Notes: generated by a model not told the origin, from the letters alone. 34,309 bases of DNA from Clostridiales bacterium (GCA_003517845.1 DOZU01000206.1:1-34309); one strand, 5' to 3'. Numbered from the stretch's first letter, positions 8,444 to 17,319 are shown. A program made the numbers and translations.

Positions 8444-9025
8444 TTGTCCAGCAGGAACCACATGGCTCCGTTCGCGGTCAATATTGACTTGAATACGGGC
8501 CACATTGGGCCGCCCGCCCGGGCGCTCACCCGCCGCCTCAGCGATCTGCGGGGGCTCTTCTGCGATGAGGCAGCCTACAGTGCGCTGACGGCGGCGGGGG
8601 ATCCGGTGGTCTATGAAGTGTACGAAGTCCGGGTGCCCGAGGAAGACGGCCATCTCCTGTCCTGCACCACCATAATCCACCCTGGCCAGGTGGGCCGGGA
8701 ATACTTCTTCACCAAGGGCCATTATCACCTCAGCGAACCCCGGGCGGAGATCTACACCTGCCTGCGGGGTGAAGGCTACCTGCTGCTCGGGAACCGTGAG
8801 GGTGAAAGCCGGAGCATCGTCATGATCCCGGGGGTATCGGCCTACATACCGCCTTACTGGGCGCACCGCACCCTGAACACGGGGAGCCATCCCTTCATCT
8901 TCCACGGGGTGTGGCCGGGCGACTCCGGGCACGACTACGGCAGCATTGAGCAGGCAGGGTTCCCCTTGCGGGTTTTTGAAGAGCGGGGCCGACCGGCAGT
9001 AAAGGCTTCGGCGGGCCCTTGCTGA
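8444..9025 (+). CDS. Cupin-type glucose-6-phosphate isomerase
   Basis: A 193-residue cupin resembling the archaeal/bacterial cupin phosphoglucose isomerases (cPGI), unrelated to the classical enzyme. Metal ligands fit the family pattern: His93 and His95 in TKGHYH, Glu102, and His141 in IPPYWAHRTLN; a further family segment is GHDYGSI. It should interconvert an aldose- and ketose-6-phosphate. The start is taken at TTG 8444 because GGGAGG lies nine bases upstream; ATG 8462 is the alternative and removes only six residues. Its place between kinase and aldolase suggests it acts on the kinase product. Confidence 0.88.
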   Translation: MSSRNHMAPFAVNIDLNTGHIGPPARALTRRLSDLRGLFCDEAAYSALTAAGDPVVYEVYEVRVPEEDGHLLSCTTIIHPGQVGREYFFTKGHYHLSEPRAEIYTCLRGEGYLLLGNREGESRSIVMIPGVSAYIPPYWAHRTLNTGSHPFIFHGVWPGDSGHDYGSIEQAGFPLRVFEERGRPAVKASAGPC

Positions 9026-9047
9026 AGGAGAGGAGAAGAGGATCGGC

Positions 9048-9698
9048 ATGCAAGAGCAACTGCTGCGGGCGATCGGGGAGTGCGGGGCGGTCGCGATCAT
9101 CCGCCGGGTGCCCCCGCCGGCCGCGGAGCGTATCGCCGCCGCCTTGAGGGCCGGGGGCTTGCCTCTGGTAGAGATAACCATGGACAGCGAGGATGCCCCC
9201 GGGGTCATCGCACGACTGATCCGGGACTCGGAGTCGGGGAGCTTCATCGGCGCGGGCACGGTGCTGGATGCAGCCGCGGCCCGGGAGGCCATCGCCGCCG
9301 GCGCCCACTTCCTGGTGGCGCCTAACCTGGACCATGGGGTGATCGAGACCGGCCTGCGCTACGGCAGGGTGGTCATACCGGGAGTGCTGACGCCGACGGA
9401 GATCGTGACGGCCCTGCAGGCCGGGGCGCAGATCGTGAAGGTGTTTCCGGCGGGCAGCCTGGGACCCGAATACATCCGGCAGGTAAGGGCACCGCTCCCT
9501 CAGGCCAAGATCATGGCGACGGGAGGGGTGAGCGCCGACAACGCCGGCGACTTCATCCGCGCCGGGGCTTTCGCGGTGGGGCTGGGCGGCAAGCTGGTCG
9601 ACGCCCGGGCGGCAGCCGAGGGCAGATACGAGGCGATTACGGCCGCCGCAGCGGCGGTGCTGGCCGCGGTGCGTTCGGCCCGTCCCGCCTCCGGCTAG
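9048..9698 (+). CDS. eda: 2-keto-3-deoxy-6-phosphogluconate (KDPG/KHG) aldolase
   Basis: A 216-residue class I aldolase. The family motifs are in order: GAVAIIRRV (13-21), LVEITMDS with Glu42, FIGAGTVLDA (67-75), VIPGVLTPTEIV (109-120), and QIVKVFPAGSLG with the Schiff-base Lys131, then KIMATGGVS (154-162). It cleaves a 2-keto-3-deoxy-6-phospho acid to pyruvate and an aldehyde phosphate; other family members take phosphogalactonate or 4-hydroxy-2-oxoglutarate. It is the last gene of the run. No dehydratase that would make its substrate is in the window, so the pathway is incomplete here. Confidence 0.93.
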   Translation: MQEQLLRAIGECGAVAIIRRVPPPAAERIAAALRAGGLPLVEITMDSEDAPGVIARLIRDSESGSFIGAGTVLDAAAAREAIAAGAHFLVAPNLDHGVIETGLRYGRVVIPGVLTPTEIVTALQAGAQIVKVFPAGSLGPEYIRQVRAPLPQAKIMATGGVSADNAGDFIRAGAFAVGLGGKLVDARAAAEGRYEAITAAAAAVLAAVRSARPASG

Positions 9699-9741
9699 CT
9701 GAGCCGGAGCAGATCCGCCTGCCCCGCGGGGCGCCGCGAGC

Positions 9742-10989
9742 ATGAAGATTTTCGCAGCAGCAGGAGTTGTTGCTTCCAGGACGAAGTCGCTGCCCATGGC
9801 TCGTAAGCCCTGGTGGGGACGAATTGGTGTCTTCCGATTGCCCCGCGGCATCCTGTTACTCGGCCTGGTGAGCTTCCTGACCGACCTGTCCAGCGAGACG
9901 ATCCTGCCCCTGCTCCCGCTGCATCTGGCGGCGCTGGGAGCCACCGGCGTAGCCGTCGGCCTGGTGAGCGGATTGGGCGATGCCGCGGCAGACCTGCTGA
10001 AAGTCTTCGCCGGGTACGCCGGCGATCGAACCGGCCGCAAGCGACCGCTCGTCCTGGCCGGTTATGCTCTGTCGGCCCTGGGCAAGTTCCTGTTTCCGCT
10101 GGCGGCGACCTGGCAGCAGTTCCTGGTGTTCCGCCCCCTCGAACGCCTGGGCAAAGGCCTCCGTTCGGCGCCGCGAGACGCCATCATCACCGACCTGGCG
10201 GACCCGCAGGCACTGGGCTTGGCCTTCGGCTTCCACCGCGCCGCCGACACCGCCGGCGCCATCGCCGGCACGGTCCTGGGGATCGCGCTGATCGGGTGGA
10301 TGCAACTGGAAATCCGCACCGTCCTGTTCATCGGCGCGGCGTTAGCCCTGGCGGCGGTGCCCTGGTTGTTCCTGCTGCGAGAGCAGGTCCGGCCGCCCGT
10401 CAACCGCTCGCTCGCCCTGCACATCTCCTCGCTGCCGCGACCTGCCCGCCGCTTGCTGGCTGTGGGCGCCGTGTTCGGCCTCGGCAAGGTCGGGTACATG
10501 TTCTACCTCCTCAAGGTCTCCGGGCACTTCGCGGGACCGATGGCCACCTTGGCCCCCCTCCTCCTCTACCTCTGGTTCAACCTGATCTATACCGTAGCCG
10601 CCGTCCCGGCGGGCCGGTGGTCGGATCGGTCGGGGCGCCGCCCGGTGCTGTCGGCCGGCCTGGTCCTGCTCGCTTTGGCCAGCCTGGGGGTCGGGTATTC
10701 GACGGCGGTCCTCCCGCTGGTCGCGGCCTTCGGCATGTACGGTGTGGCGAACGGTCTGCTCGAAGGCAACTTCCGCGCTTACCTGGGGGATCTCAGTCCC
10801 GACGCCAGCCGGGGAACGGCTATGGGGCTATTCCACACCGTGTCCGGGTTGGCTGCCTTGGCCGGAGGGCTGGTGGCGGGGCTCCTGTGGGACCGTCTGG
10901 GGGGCCCGGCGCCCTTCGTCTGGGGTGCCGTCCTGTGCCTGGCTGCCGCCTGCATGTTGACCAGGGTCACTCCGGTCGCCCGGCAGTGA
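9742..10989 (+). CDS. Major facilitator superfamily transporter
   Basis: A 415-residue membrane protein with about 12 hydrophobic helices. The loop between helices 2 and 3 reads GYAGDRTGRKRPLV, the MFS signature, with a related loop GRWSDRSGRRPVL in the second half. FRPLERLGKGLRSAPRDA is characteristic of one uncharacterised MFS group. The substrate is unknown; its position 43 bases after the aldolase suggests export or uptake linked to the sugar pathway, but a perfect GCCCCGCGGGGC palindrome and no ribosome binding site separate them. The start is uncertain: ATG 9742 or ATG 9796, the latter removing 18 non-hydrophobic residues. Confidence 0.85.
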   Translation: MKIFAAAGVVASRTKSLPMARKPWWGRIGVFRLPRGILLLGLVSFLTDLSSETILPLLPLHLAALGATGVAVGLVSGLGDAAADLLKVFAGYAGDRTGRKRPLVLAGYALSALGKFLFPLAATWQQFLVFRPLERLGKGLRSAPRDAIITDLADPQALGLAFGFHRAADTAGAIAGTVLGIALIGWMQLEIRTVLFIGAALALAAVPWLFLLREQVRPPVNRSLALHISSLPRPARRLLAVGAVFGLGKVGYMFYLLKVSGHFAGPMATLAPLLLYLWFNLIYTVAAVPAGRWSDRSGRRPVLSAGLVLLALASLGVGYSTAVLPLVAAFGMYGVANGLLEGNFRAYLGDLSPDASRGTAMGLFHTVSGLAALAGGLVAGLLWDRLGGPAPFVWGAVLCLAAACMLTRVTPVARQ

Positions 10990-11010
10990 GGCAAGACCTT
11001 CATGCTCATC

Positions 11011-11139
11011 GGGGTACCCCGGGGCAGGAAAGCCACGGGTCGGCGGTAGCCCTCATTGTCGCGGCAGGGCAGGTCGCGTCCATATTGGCGGTAGGGGCCC
11101 CGGTCATACCCATCGGGCGGGTTCGGAACCCGCCCCTAC
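11011..11139 (+). repeat. Dispersed intergenic repeat, copy B
   Basis: From GGGGTACCCCGGGGCA (11011-11026) this copy aligns nearly base for base with 25095-25180 (copy C) for about 85 bases, and its second half with copy A. It ends with the hairpin GGGCGGGTT-CGG-AACCCGCCC (11115-11135) followed by CTAC, as in copy A; relative to copy A about 17 bases are inserted in the 5' arm. The repeat edge supplies the stop codon of the neighbouring DinB-like gene, so the element abuts or has trimmed that gene. Confidence 0.7.
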
Positions 11140-11609
11140 AGTGGAGGCCAGGCTCCGGCCAGGCGCAGTAGCGCGACCAGTTGGCCCAGGTGATAGGCGT
11201 TGTGGATGATCAGCGCCTGGTAGGTCCAACCCAGCGTGTCCTTGGGCCAACTCGGCACCGGATCGGCCGGTTCCAGCCGTTCGAGTAGCGCCGAGGCTCG
11301 CTCCACGGCATCGAGCAGGCGCTCGGCCATGGCCTTCCATCCCGACGGCCCCTGGAACTCCGCGGGTACTTGCCAGGTAGAGGCAAGATCCTGCGGCCAC
11401 TCCTTCGGCTCGTTCGCCAGGCAGGCGGTGAGCACCTCCGCCCAGACGAGGATGTGGTAAAGGCATTCCCGGGCAGTGTTGGGCATCCCCGGCCAGCGGC
11501 GGTCGGCGCTCTCGCCGGGGTCCGCGCCGAGGATGCGGGGCAGCGGCAAATGGCCCTCCGCACCCTGGAGACCCTTCCGGATGGATTCCTTCCAGGCGTC
11601 GCTATTCAT
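11136..11609 (-). CDS. DinB-superfamily (YfiT/DinB-like four-helix) protein
   Basis: A 157-residue protein predicted to be mostly helical. ARECLYHILVWAEVL and the C-terminal HNAYHLGQLVALLRLAGAWPP match the DinB fold, with the spaced histidines (YHILVW and HNAYH) that bind a divalent metal in this superfamily. Members include thiol transferases and many uncharacterised stress proteins; no specific reaction can be assigned. It is transcribed opposite to its neighbours. The stop codon lies inside the edge of repeat copy B. Confidence 0.8.
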   Translation of the reverse strand: MNSDAWKESIRKGLQGAEGHLPLPRILGADPGESADRRWPGMPNTARECLYHILVWAEVLTACLANEPKEWPQDLASTWQVPAEFQGPSGWKAMAERLLDAVERASALLERLEPADPVPSWPKDTLGWTYQALIIHNAYHLGQLVALLRLAGAWPPL

Positions 11610-11692
11610 GGCTGAAGTATATCACCAGATCCGCCCCTTGCGGCAGCACTCCGTCAAGGATTACCGGCGGCGCGCGTTTCCCTCGAGCAGGG

Positions 11693-11720
11693 CTGACACG
11701 GCGATGTCCTCGCCTACATC
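11693..11720 (+). promoter_or_regulatory. Possible promoter of the cation ATPase gene
   Basis: CTGACA (11693-11698, 5/6 match to -35), a 16-base spacer, and TACATC (11715-11720, weak -10). Initiation near 11727 would give a leader of roughly 225 bases containing the hairpins at 11750-11839. The -10 is poor, so confidence is low. Confidence 0.3.
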
Positions 11721-11749
11721 TTGAGTTGCTCTCATTCCTGAAGTTTCCT

Positions 11750-11839
11750 GGAGGATCCCTTTTTCTGCAAGGGTACTGCCTCCCGCGTGACGATGTCAAC
11801 GAGTCCGGCGCAGCCCCTTTCGGACGGGGTTGCTCGTTG
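11750..11839 (+). promoter_or_regulatory. Structured leader ahead of the cation ATPase
   Basis: The 342-base gap 11610-11951 contains two nested hairpins. The first pairs GGAGG (11750-11754) with CCTCC (11779-11783) around CCCTT/AAGGG (11757-11761 with 11769-11773). The second has an outer stem CAACGA/TCGTTG (11797-11802 with 11834-11839) and an inner 8-bp stem GCAGCCCC/GGGGTTGC (11810-11817 with 11826-11833, one G-U). I could not match it to the yybP-ykoY manganese or the NiCo riboswitch. A regulatory RNA role is inference. Confidence 0.35.
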
Positions 11840-11951
11840 CGGCTTCCAGGGAGATTGGTGGGTGAGGGCGAATGTCCCAGGGGCAGTCCAGCCCGCTTTG
11901 GCGCGCGCAGCCGGCAGGCAGGCAATCGGCAGGATGGGGAGGAGTTGGGAC

Positions 11952-14759
11952 ATGGTTGACCGCACCCGGCGGGAAGCGGATGGTCCGGCGTGGCATTGCC
12001 TTGATGCCGAGGAGACCCTTACCCGCCTGGATACGGGTCCGGGCGGACTTGGCGCCGGTGAGGCGGCGCGTCGCCTGGCCCAGCACGGTCCCAATGAGTT
12101 GGCCGACCGCGGAGCCCGGCACCCGGCACGGCTGTTTCTCGAGCAGTTCACCTCATTGATGGTGGTCATATTGCTGGGGGCGGCGGGCCTGTCGGTCGCC
12201 CTCGGCAAGCTGCTTGAGGCCGGGGCCATCCTGGCCATCGTTTTCCTGTTCGCCGTGCTGGGCTTCGTGCAGGAGTACCGGGCGGAGCGGGCCATCGCTG
12301 CCCTCAAGCGGCTGGCGGTCCCCTGGGTGCGCGTCACCCGGGACGGGCGCCAGCAAGCGATCTCGGCGGCGGCGCTGGTGCCCGGCGACCTGGTTTCGCT
12401 TGAGACCGGCAACTTCGTGCCGGCCGACCTGCGCCTGCGCGAGACGGTCAATCTCAGGGTTCAAGAAGCGGCGCTCACCGGCGAATCGGAGCCGGTGGAG
12501 AAAGACGCGGTCAGCCTGACCGATCCCGCTCTCCCCCTCGGCGACCGCAGGAACCTCGCCTACCGGGGCACAGTGGTGAGTTACGGGCGGGGCGAGGGGG
12601 TGGTGGTAGCCACCGGCATGGACACCGAACTCGGCCGCATCGCCGGCCTGCTCCAGGAAGTACGGGACGAGGCCACTCCCCTGCAGCGGCGGATTGAGCG
12701 TGTCGGTAAGCTGCTGGCGGCGGGAGGCACGGTGGTGGCCGTGCTGGTCATGGCGGCCGGTTTGCTGGCGGGAGAGCCCTGGGAGGTGATGGTCCTCGCC
12801 GCCATCAGCGTGGCGGTGGCCGTCGTCCCCGAGGGCTTGCCGGCGGTGCTCACTTTCACCCTGGCCCTGGCCACCCAGCGCATGCTCCGCCGCAACGCCC
12901 TCATCCGGCGGCTGCCGGCCGTGGAGACCCTGGGGTCGGTGACGACCATCTGCTCGGACAAGACGGGTACGCTCACCGAGAACCGCATGACGGTAACCAT
13001 ATTGGACGTGGCCGGCCACCGCCTGGATCTCGTCGAGACCATGCGCCGGCGCATGCCGGCGGTGGAGCCGGGCAGGTCCGAAGCTGGCGGCTTCTCCGCG
13101 ATCGGCCTGGTCCTGGCCGGCGGCGCCCTGTGCAACGACGCGGTGCTGCAAGCTGAAGCCCGACCCGGGCACTTCCACGCTCTGGGCGATCCCACCGAGG
13201 GGGCGTTGCTGGTCGCGGCCGTTCATGGCGGGATGAGCAAGGCGGACCTCGAGCGGGTCATGCCCCGGGTGGGGGAGTTGCCTTTTGACTCCGACCGCAA
13301 GCGGATGACCACCGTTCACCGTCGCCCCGGTGCCGGCGCCGAGGTGCCATCCCCGGTGCTGGCGGCGTGGGGGGAGGGCGGTCTCGCGCCGGATTGCCCG
13401 CATATAGTCGTCACCAAGGGGGCGGTTGACCGGATCCTCGAGGTCACGGAACGGGTATGGGATGGCGATGGTCCGGTATCCCTCGACGCCGACTTCCGGA
13501 GACGGATCCAGGCTGCCCATGAGGACCTGGCCGACGACGGCATGCGGGTGCTGGGAGTGGCCTTTCGGCCGGCAGCGCGGGATGTCCCGGCCCACGAACT
13601 CGAGCGGGGCCTCATCTTCCTGGGAATGGTGGGGATGATCGATCCGCCGCGGCCAGAAGTTCGCGCCGCTATCGCCACCTGCAAGGCTGCCGGCATCCGT
13701 CCGGTGATGATCACCGGCGACCATCCCCTGACCGCAGCGACCATCGCCCGCGACCTGGGGATCGGGAGCGACGGCAGTCCGCTTACCGGAGCCATCCTCG
13801 ACGGGATGGGGGATGAAGAGCTGGAGCGCATCGCCGAGCAGACGGCGGTGTACGCCCGCGTGAGCCCCGAGCACAAGCTGCGAATCGTCCGGGCCCTCCG
13901 CCGCCGGGGCCACGTGGTCGCCATGACCGGGGATGGGGTGAACGACGCGCCGGCCTTGCGGCTGGCCGACATCGGGGTGGCCATGGGGGTGACGGGGACG
14001 GACGTCACCCGGGAGGCGGCCGACATCGTGCTGCGCGATGACAACTTCGCGACCATCGTCGCCGCCGTTGAGGAAGGTCGAACGGTATACGACAATATCC
14101 GGCGCTTCGTGAAGTTCGCAGTAGCCGGCAACATCGGCAAGGTTGGGGCCATGCTGCTGTGGCCGATGTTGTCCGCCGCCGCGGGCGCACCGCCCGGGTC
14201 CGCCGTCGCCCTGCTGCCCCTGCAACTCCTCTGGCTGAACCTCATGACCGATGGGCTGCTGGGCATGTCCATGGGCCGGGAACCGGCGGAGGAGAACGTG
14301 ATGGCCCGGCCGCCCAACCCACCGCGAGCCGGACTCTTCACCGGCACCGGCTGGCATGTCCTGTGGGTCGGCGGCTTCATCGGCGCCACCTCCTTGGCCG
14401 TCGGCGCGTGGTACTACGGGCGGGGGCTCGAGCAGTGGCAGACCATGATCTTCACCACTATGGGCTTGACTCAGGTATTCCATGCCCTCGTGACCCGTTC
14501 CGCGTACCGGTCCATCTTTCGGATGAGTCCCGTGAGTAATCCGCTGCTACTGCTCATCGTCCCCCTGGTAGTCGCCATGCAGTTGGCTGCAGTCTACCTC
14601 CCCTTCCTGCGGGAGGTGCTGCTGCAACTGGTGCCGCTTTCCGGGCCTGACCTGGCGGTGAGCGCGGCCGTCAGTGCCTCTTTACTGGCAGCGGTGGAGT
14701 TCGAGAAGCTGTTCATCCGCCGGAGGCGGCAGGGCGAGGCGGGTGTCCCGGGATGTTGA
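11952..14759 (+). CDS. P2A-type (calcium-like) cation-transporting ATPase
   Basis: A 935-residue P-type ATPase. Order of motifs: N-terminal cation-ATPase region, TGES (176-179, actuator), PEGLP in TM4 (293-297), DKTGT with phosphorylated Asp336, KGA (489-491), TGD (588-590) and TGDGVNDAP (659-667). TM6 reads WLNLMTDG (Asn763, Thr766, Asp767), like Ca2+ pumps. In TM5 the segment AGNIGK has Lys730 where SERCA has Glu771, so Ca2+ site I is lost; Listeria LMCA1 carries Arg there and moves one Ca2+. ATG 11952 follows GGGGAGGAG by seven bases; an in-frame upstream extension of 55 codons covers the structured leader and is rejected. It exports Ca2+ or a similar cation by inference. Confidence 0.9.
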   Translation: MVDRTRREADGPAWHCLDAEETLTRLDTGPGGLGAGEAARRLAQHGPNELADRGARHPARLFLEQFTSLMVVILLGAAGLSVALGKLLEAGAILAIVFLFAVLGFVQEYRAERAIAALKRLAVPWVRVTRDGRQQAISAAALVPGDLVSLETGNFVPADLRLRETVNLRVQEAALTGESEPVEKDAVSLTDPALPLGDRRNLAYRGTVVSYGRGEGVVVATGMDTELGRIAGLLQEVRDEATPLQRRIERVGKLLAAGGTVVAVLVMAAGLLAGEPWEVMVLAAISVAVAVVPEGLPAVLTFTLALATQRMLRRNALIRRLPAVETLGSVTTICSDKTGTLTENRMTVTILDVAGHRLDLVETMRRRMPAVEPGRSEAGGFSAIGLVLAGGALCNDAVLQAEARPGHFHALGDPTEGALLVAAVHGGMSKADLERVMPRVGELPFDSDRKRMTTVHRRPGAGAEVPSPVLAAWGEGGLAPDCPHIVVTKGAVDRILEVTERVWDGDGPVSLDADFRRRIQAAHEDLADDGMRVLGVAFRPAARDVPAHELERGLIFLGMVGMIDPPRPEVRAAIATCKAAGIRPVMITGDHPLTAATIARDLGIGSDGSPLTGAILDGMGDEELERIAEQTAVYARVSPEHKLRIVRALRRRGHVVAMTGDGVNDAPALRLADIGVAMGVTGTDVTREAADIVLRDDNFATIVAAVEEGRTVYDNIRRFVKFAVAGNIGKVGAMLLWPMLSAAAGAPPGSAVALLPLQLLWLNLMTDGLLGMSMGREPAEENVMARPPNPPRAGLFTGTGWHVLWVGGFIGATSLAVGAWYYGRGLEQWQTMIFTTMGLTQVFHALVTRSAYRSIFRMSPVSNPLLLLIVPLVVAMQLAAVYLPFLREVLLQLVPLSGPDLAVSAAVSASLLAAVEFEKLFIRRRRQGEAGVPGC

Positions 14760-16375
14760 CCATGCGAGAGGCTCTGAACATAGGAGCGCTGAACCGCGCG
14801 CGTCTCGTCGCGGGGGCCGCCGGCCTGGACCGGGAAGTGGGCTATGTGGATGTGCTCGAGGTGCCGGACGCCGAGGGCTGGTTCCGGCCGCATCTCCTGG
14901 TGCTGACTACCGCTTACGCGGTGCGCGACGATGCCGGAGCCCAGCTCCGGCTGGTAGAGGGGTTGGGGAGGGCGGGGGCCGCCGGCCTGGCGGTCAAGGT
15001 CGGGCGTTTTCTCACCGTCGTCCCTCAGGAGATGTGTGAGGCCGCGGACAGCGCGGGACTGCCCCTCCTGGAGATTCCGGCTGATATAGCCTATGTGGAC
15101 ATAACCCATCCTTTGCTGGGGGCGATCATCAGCCGACAGACCCTGCAGCTCCAGTATTCCGCCAGCGTCCGCGGCCAGTTCACCCGTATGGTACTGGAGG
15201 GCCACGGGCTTGAGGCGGTCGCGGCCGAACTGGCCCGGCTGGTTAACGGCCTGGTGGTGATAGTGGGTGAGGAGGATCGGCTGTTAGCTTCGGCTTCAGC
15301 CTTGCCGGGCGACCCGGGTACTCCGGCGCAACCGGGCGCGGCCGGGGAGCGGGAGACGGCGGGCGAGATGGCAGGGCTACAGGTAACCACGGTACCGGTT
15401 TCGGTGAAAGGCATCCGCTATGGTCAGTTGCGGACCTGTACGCGGCAGGCACTCAGTGAACTGGAACGTATGGCGGTGGACCATGCCGTGACGGTGACCG
15501 CCATCGAACTGATCAAGGGAAGGGCGGTACAGGAAGCGGAACGGCGGCTGGCCCAGGATTTCGTGGAGGACCTGATCGCGGGGAACCTACTTGAGCGCGA
15601 CCTGGTCCATAGCCGGGCGGCGGCGATGGGCATCAATACCGGCAAGCGCTTGGCGGTAATGATCGCCGACATCGATGCCTTCGCCGATTTCATTCGCCGA
15701 CACGGTTTGAGCGAGGTCGATGCCCAGGAAACGAAGGGTCAGTTGTTCGCCGCCGCTCGCCGCGCGATTGCCCGCCTTGGCAAGCGGGCGGTCGTCGTGA
15801 GCCGCAGCGACAGCGTCCTTTGCTTCGTCACGCCCGATGCTCAGGGGGATGAAGCGGGGGGTCGCGCCGAGATCACGGCAATCGCCCGCGAGATCCAACG
15901 GCAACTGGAGCGAAGTGCCGAAGGGGTGACCGTGTCCATCGGGCTGAGCACGCTTTGCACCGACCTCCTTGAGCTGGGTGACAAGTGCCGTGAGGCCCGC
16001 AAGGCGCTAGAGATTGGACGGTTGGCGGGTGGCAGGGGTGGAATCCACCACTATCAGGGTTTGGCCCTGCAACGGTTCCTGCACGATATGGGCGCGTCGG
16101 CTGAAGCCAAGGCCTTCTGCCGCCGGGTGCTGGGCGGAGTGCTCGACTACGACGAGGCCCACGGCACGTCCCTGCTGAGGACCCTGCAGGTCTTCCTCGA
16201 GGAAAAAGGCGTGGTAACCGCCACGGCGGACCGGCTGTTCGTCCATCGTAACACGCTCAGCTATCGTCTACAGCGGGCAAGCGCTTTGTCAGGCAGGGAT
16301 CTCGCCGACGGGGATGCCCGCTTTGAACTGCTACTGGCGATGAAGCTGCTGCCCTTCGTCCAGGCGGTCATTTAG
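14753..16375 (+). CDS. PucR-family transcriptional regulator
   Basis: A 540-residue regulator with the full PucR/CdaR layout. An N-terminal PucR domain occupies about 1-125 (MLTMREALNIGALNRARLVA), a GGDEF-like CdaR central domain about 290-400, and a C-terminal PucR helix-turn-helix about 465-530 (LFVHRNTLSYRLQRASAL). The family activates purine, allantoin, amino-acid or GABA catabolic genes in response to a nitrogenous ligand. The ATG overlaps the ATPase stop, but the product clearly belongs with DUF1177 and the OPT operon beyond. Its stop codon overlaps the stop of the convergent DUF1177 gene. Confidence 0.93.
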   Translation: MLTMREALNIGALNRARLVAGAAGLDREVGYVDVLEVPDAEGWFRPHLLVLTTAYAVRDDAGAQLRLVEGLGRAGAAGLAVKVGRFLTVVPQEMCEAADSAGLPLLEIPADIAYVDITHPLLGAIISRQTLQLQYSASVRGQFTRMVLEGHGLEAVAAELARLVNGLVVIVGEEDRLLASASALPGDPGTPAQPGAAGERETAGEMAGLQVTTVPVSVKGIRYGQLRTCTRQALSELERMAVDHAVTVTAIELIKGRAVQEAERRLAQDFVEDLIAGNLLERDLVHSRAAAMGINTGKRLAVMIADIDAFADFIRRHGLSEVDAQETKGQLFAAARRAIARLGKRAVVVSRSDSVLCFVTPDAQGDEAGGRAEITAIAREIQRQLERSAEGVTVSIGLSTLCTDLLELGDKCREARKALEIGRLAGGRGGIHHYQGLALQRFLHDMGASAEAKAFCRRVLGGVLDYDEAHGTSLLRTLQVFLEEKGVVTATADRLFVHRNTLSYRLQRASALSGRDLADGDARFELLLAMKLLPFVQAVI

Positions 16376-17319
16376 GCCGGCGACGCATCCCTGCCGGGTG
16401 AGTTCAGGTGAGACATACTGCCGTAGATGGCCTGCAGCCGGTCGAACTCGCCGGCGTCATGGAAGCGGCAACGACCGGCGGTGAAGGCCTTGGCAACTTC
16501 CAGACAGAACCTCACCGCGGCCTCGATGTCCACAACTTGGCTGGCGCCGGTGGCCGGGCCGGGGACGGCCGCCTCCGCGGTGAGGGCTACCCCGACCACC
16601 GGAACGTTGCAGGCAGTGGCAGGCTGTAGGATGCTGTTAATGTGCCGGAGGCCGTTGGCGTAAGGGGTGATATCCTGAGTTGCCAGGGGGCAAACCGCGG
16701 GCAACTGTCCGGTAACCTGCTGCATGATATCCAGGAGGTCGTCGGCCGGCGGCAGGATGAAACCTTCTCTCACCGTGGGGGTGATGGCGAATCCCCTCCG
16801 GTTGATGATCCGGTTGCCGCGGGTAGTATCGACGGACAGGATGGCATCCATGGCCGGATCCACTTCGTGCCGCACCAGGGTAGCTGTGTCCACCGGCGAT
16901 CCCATGAACGGCACCGGGTGCCGCGGCAGGGTCGGGGCACTGGGACAGATATGCGTGGTGATGATCACGTCCCCGGCGAGCGCATCGCCTTCAGCAGCCA
17001 TATCCGCGAGTTTCAGGGCCGACGCCAGTGCGACCACCGCGCCATCGGCATCGGACACCAGGCCGATCAAGGCGGGGCGTGCGCCCACGCCGCCCAAGCG
17101 GCCGATTATCCCGAGCGTTGGGGCAGTTCCGCCCCGCTGCCGGCCATCGCTGCCCGGCACGACGACCTTGAGGAAGTCGGTGCCGGATCCTTCGCCCCCC
17201 AGGCGCAGGGTGGTGATATCCTTGAGACCGCGGGCACTCAGCCGGGACGCGACCAACTTACCCCCAGCCCGGGGCGTATCCAGCATATCCCAGGCATCCA
17301 GGACCTGCCGCATTGCCAC
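16372..17319 (-). CDS. DUF1177 family protein
   Basis: A 315-residue protein matching, from memory, the uncharacterised DUF1177 family. Visible segments include GGEGSGTDFLKVVVPG, IIGRLGGVGARP, GDVIITTHICPSAPT, VDTTRGNRIINRRGFAITPT and ATQDITPYANGL. ITTHICP and the DTTRGN segment look like active-site loops, but no reaction is known to me. The GTG at 17319 follows GGGAGG by eight bases and fits better than the longer ATG at 17358. It is divergent from the OPT operon and convergent with PucR. In this setting it is probably an enzyme of the same catabolic route. Confidence 0.85.
   Translation of the reverse strand: MAMRQVLDAWDMLDTPRAGGKLVASRLSARGLKDITTLRLGGEGSGTDFLKVVVPGSDGRQRGGTAPTLGIIGRLGGVGARPALIGLVSDADGAVVALASALKLADMAAEGDALAGDVIITTHICPSAPTLPRHPVPFMGSPVDTATLVRHEVDPAMDAILSVDTTRGNRIINRRGFAITPTVREGFILPPADDLLDIMQQVTGQLPAVCPLATQDITPYANGLRHINSILQPATACNVPVVGVALTAEAAVPGPATGASQVVDIEAAVRFCLEVAKAFTAGRCRFHDAGEFDRLQAIYGSMSHLNSPGRDASPA

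Noticed and set aside
9720..9731. GCCCCGCGGGGC as a terminator after the aldolase
   Set aside because: A short palindrome with no loop and no T-run; not a convincing intrinsic terminator.
11750..11839. yybP-ykoY manganese or NiCo riboswitch
   Set aside because: The hairpins are real on paper but I could not place the conserved loop sequences of either class.
12153..14483. 776-codon open frame on the minus strand
   Set aside because: Antisense to the cation ATPase; its composition (rich in His, Gln, Arg, Gly and Pro) is typical of a shadow frame.
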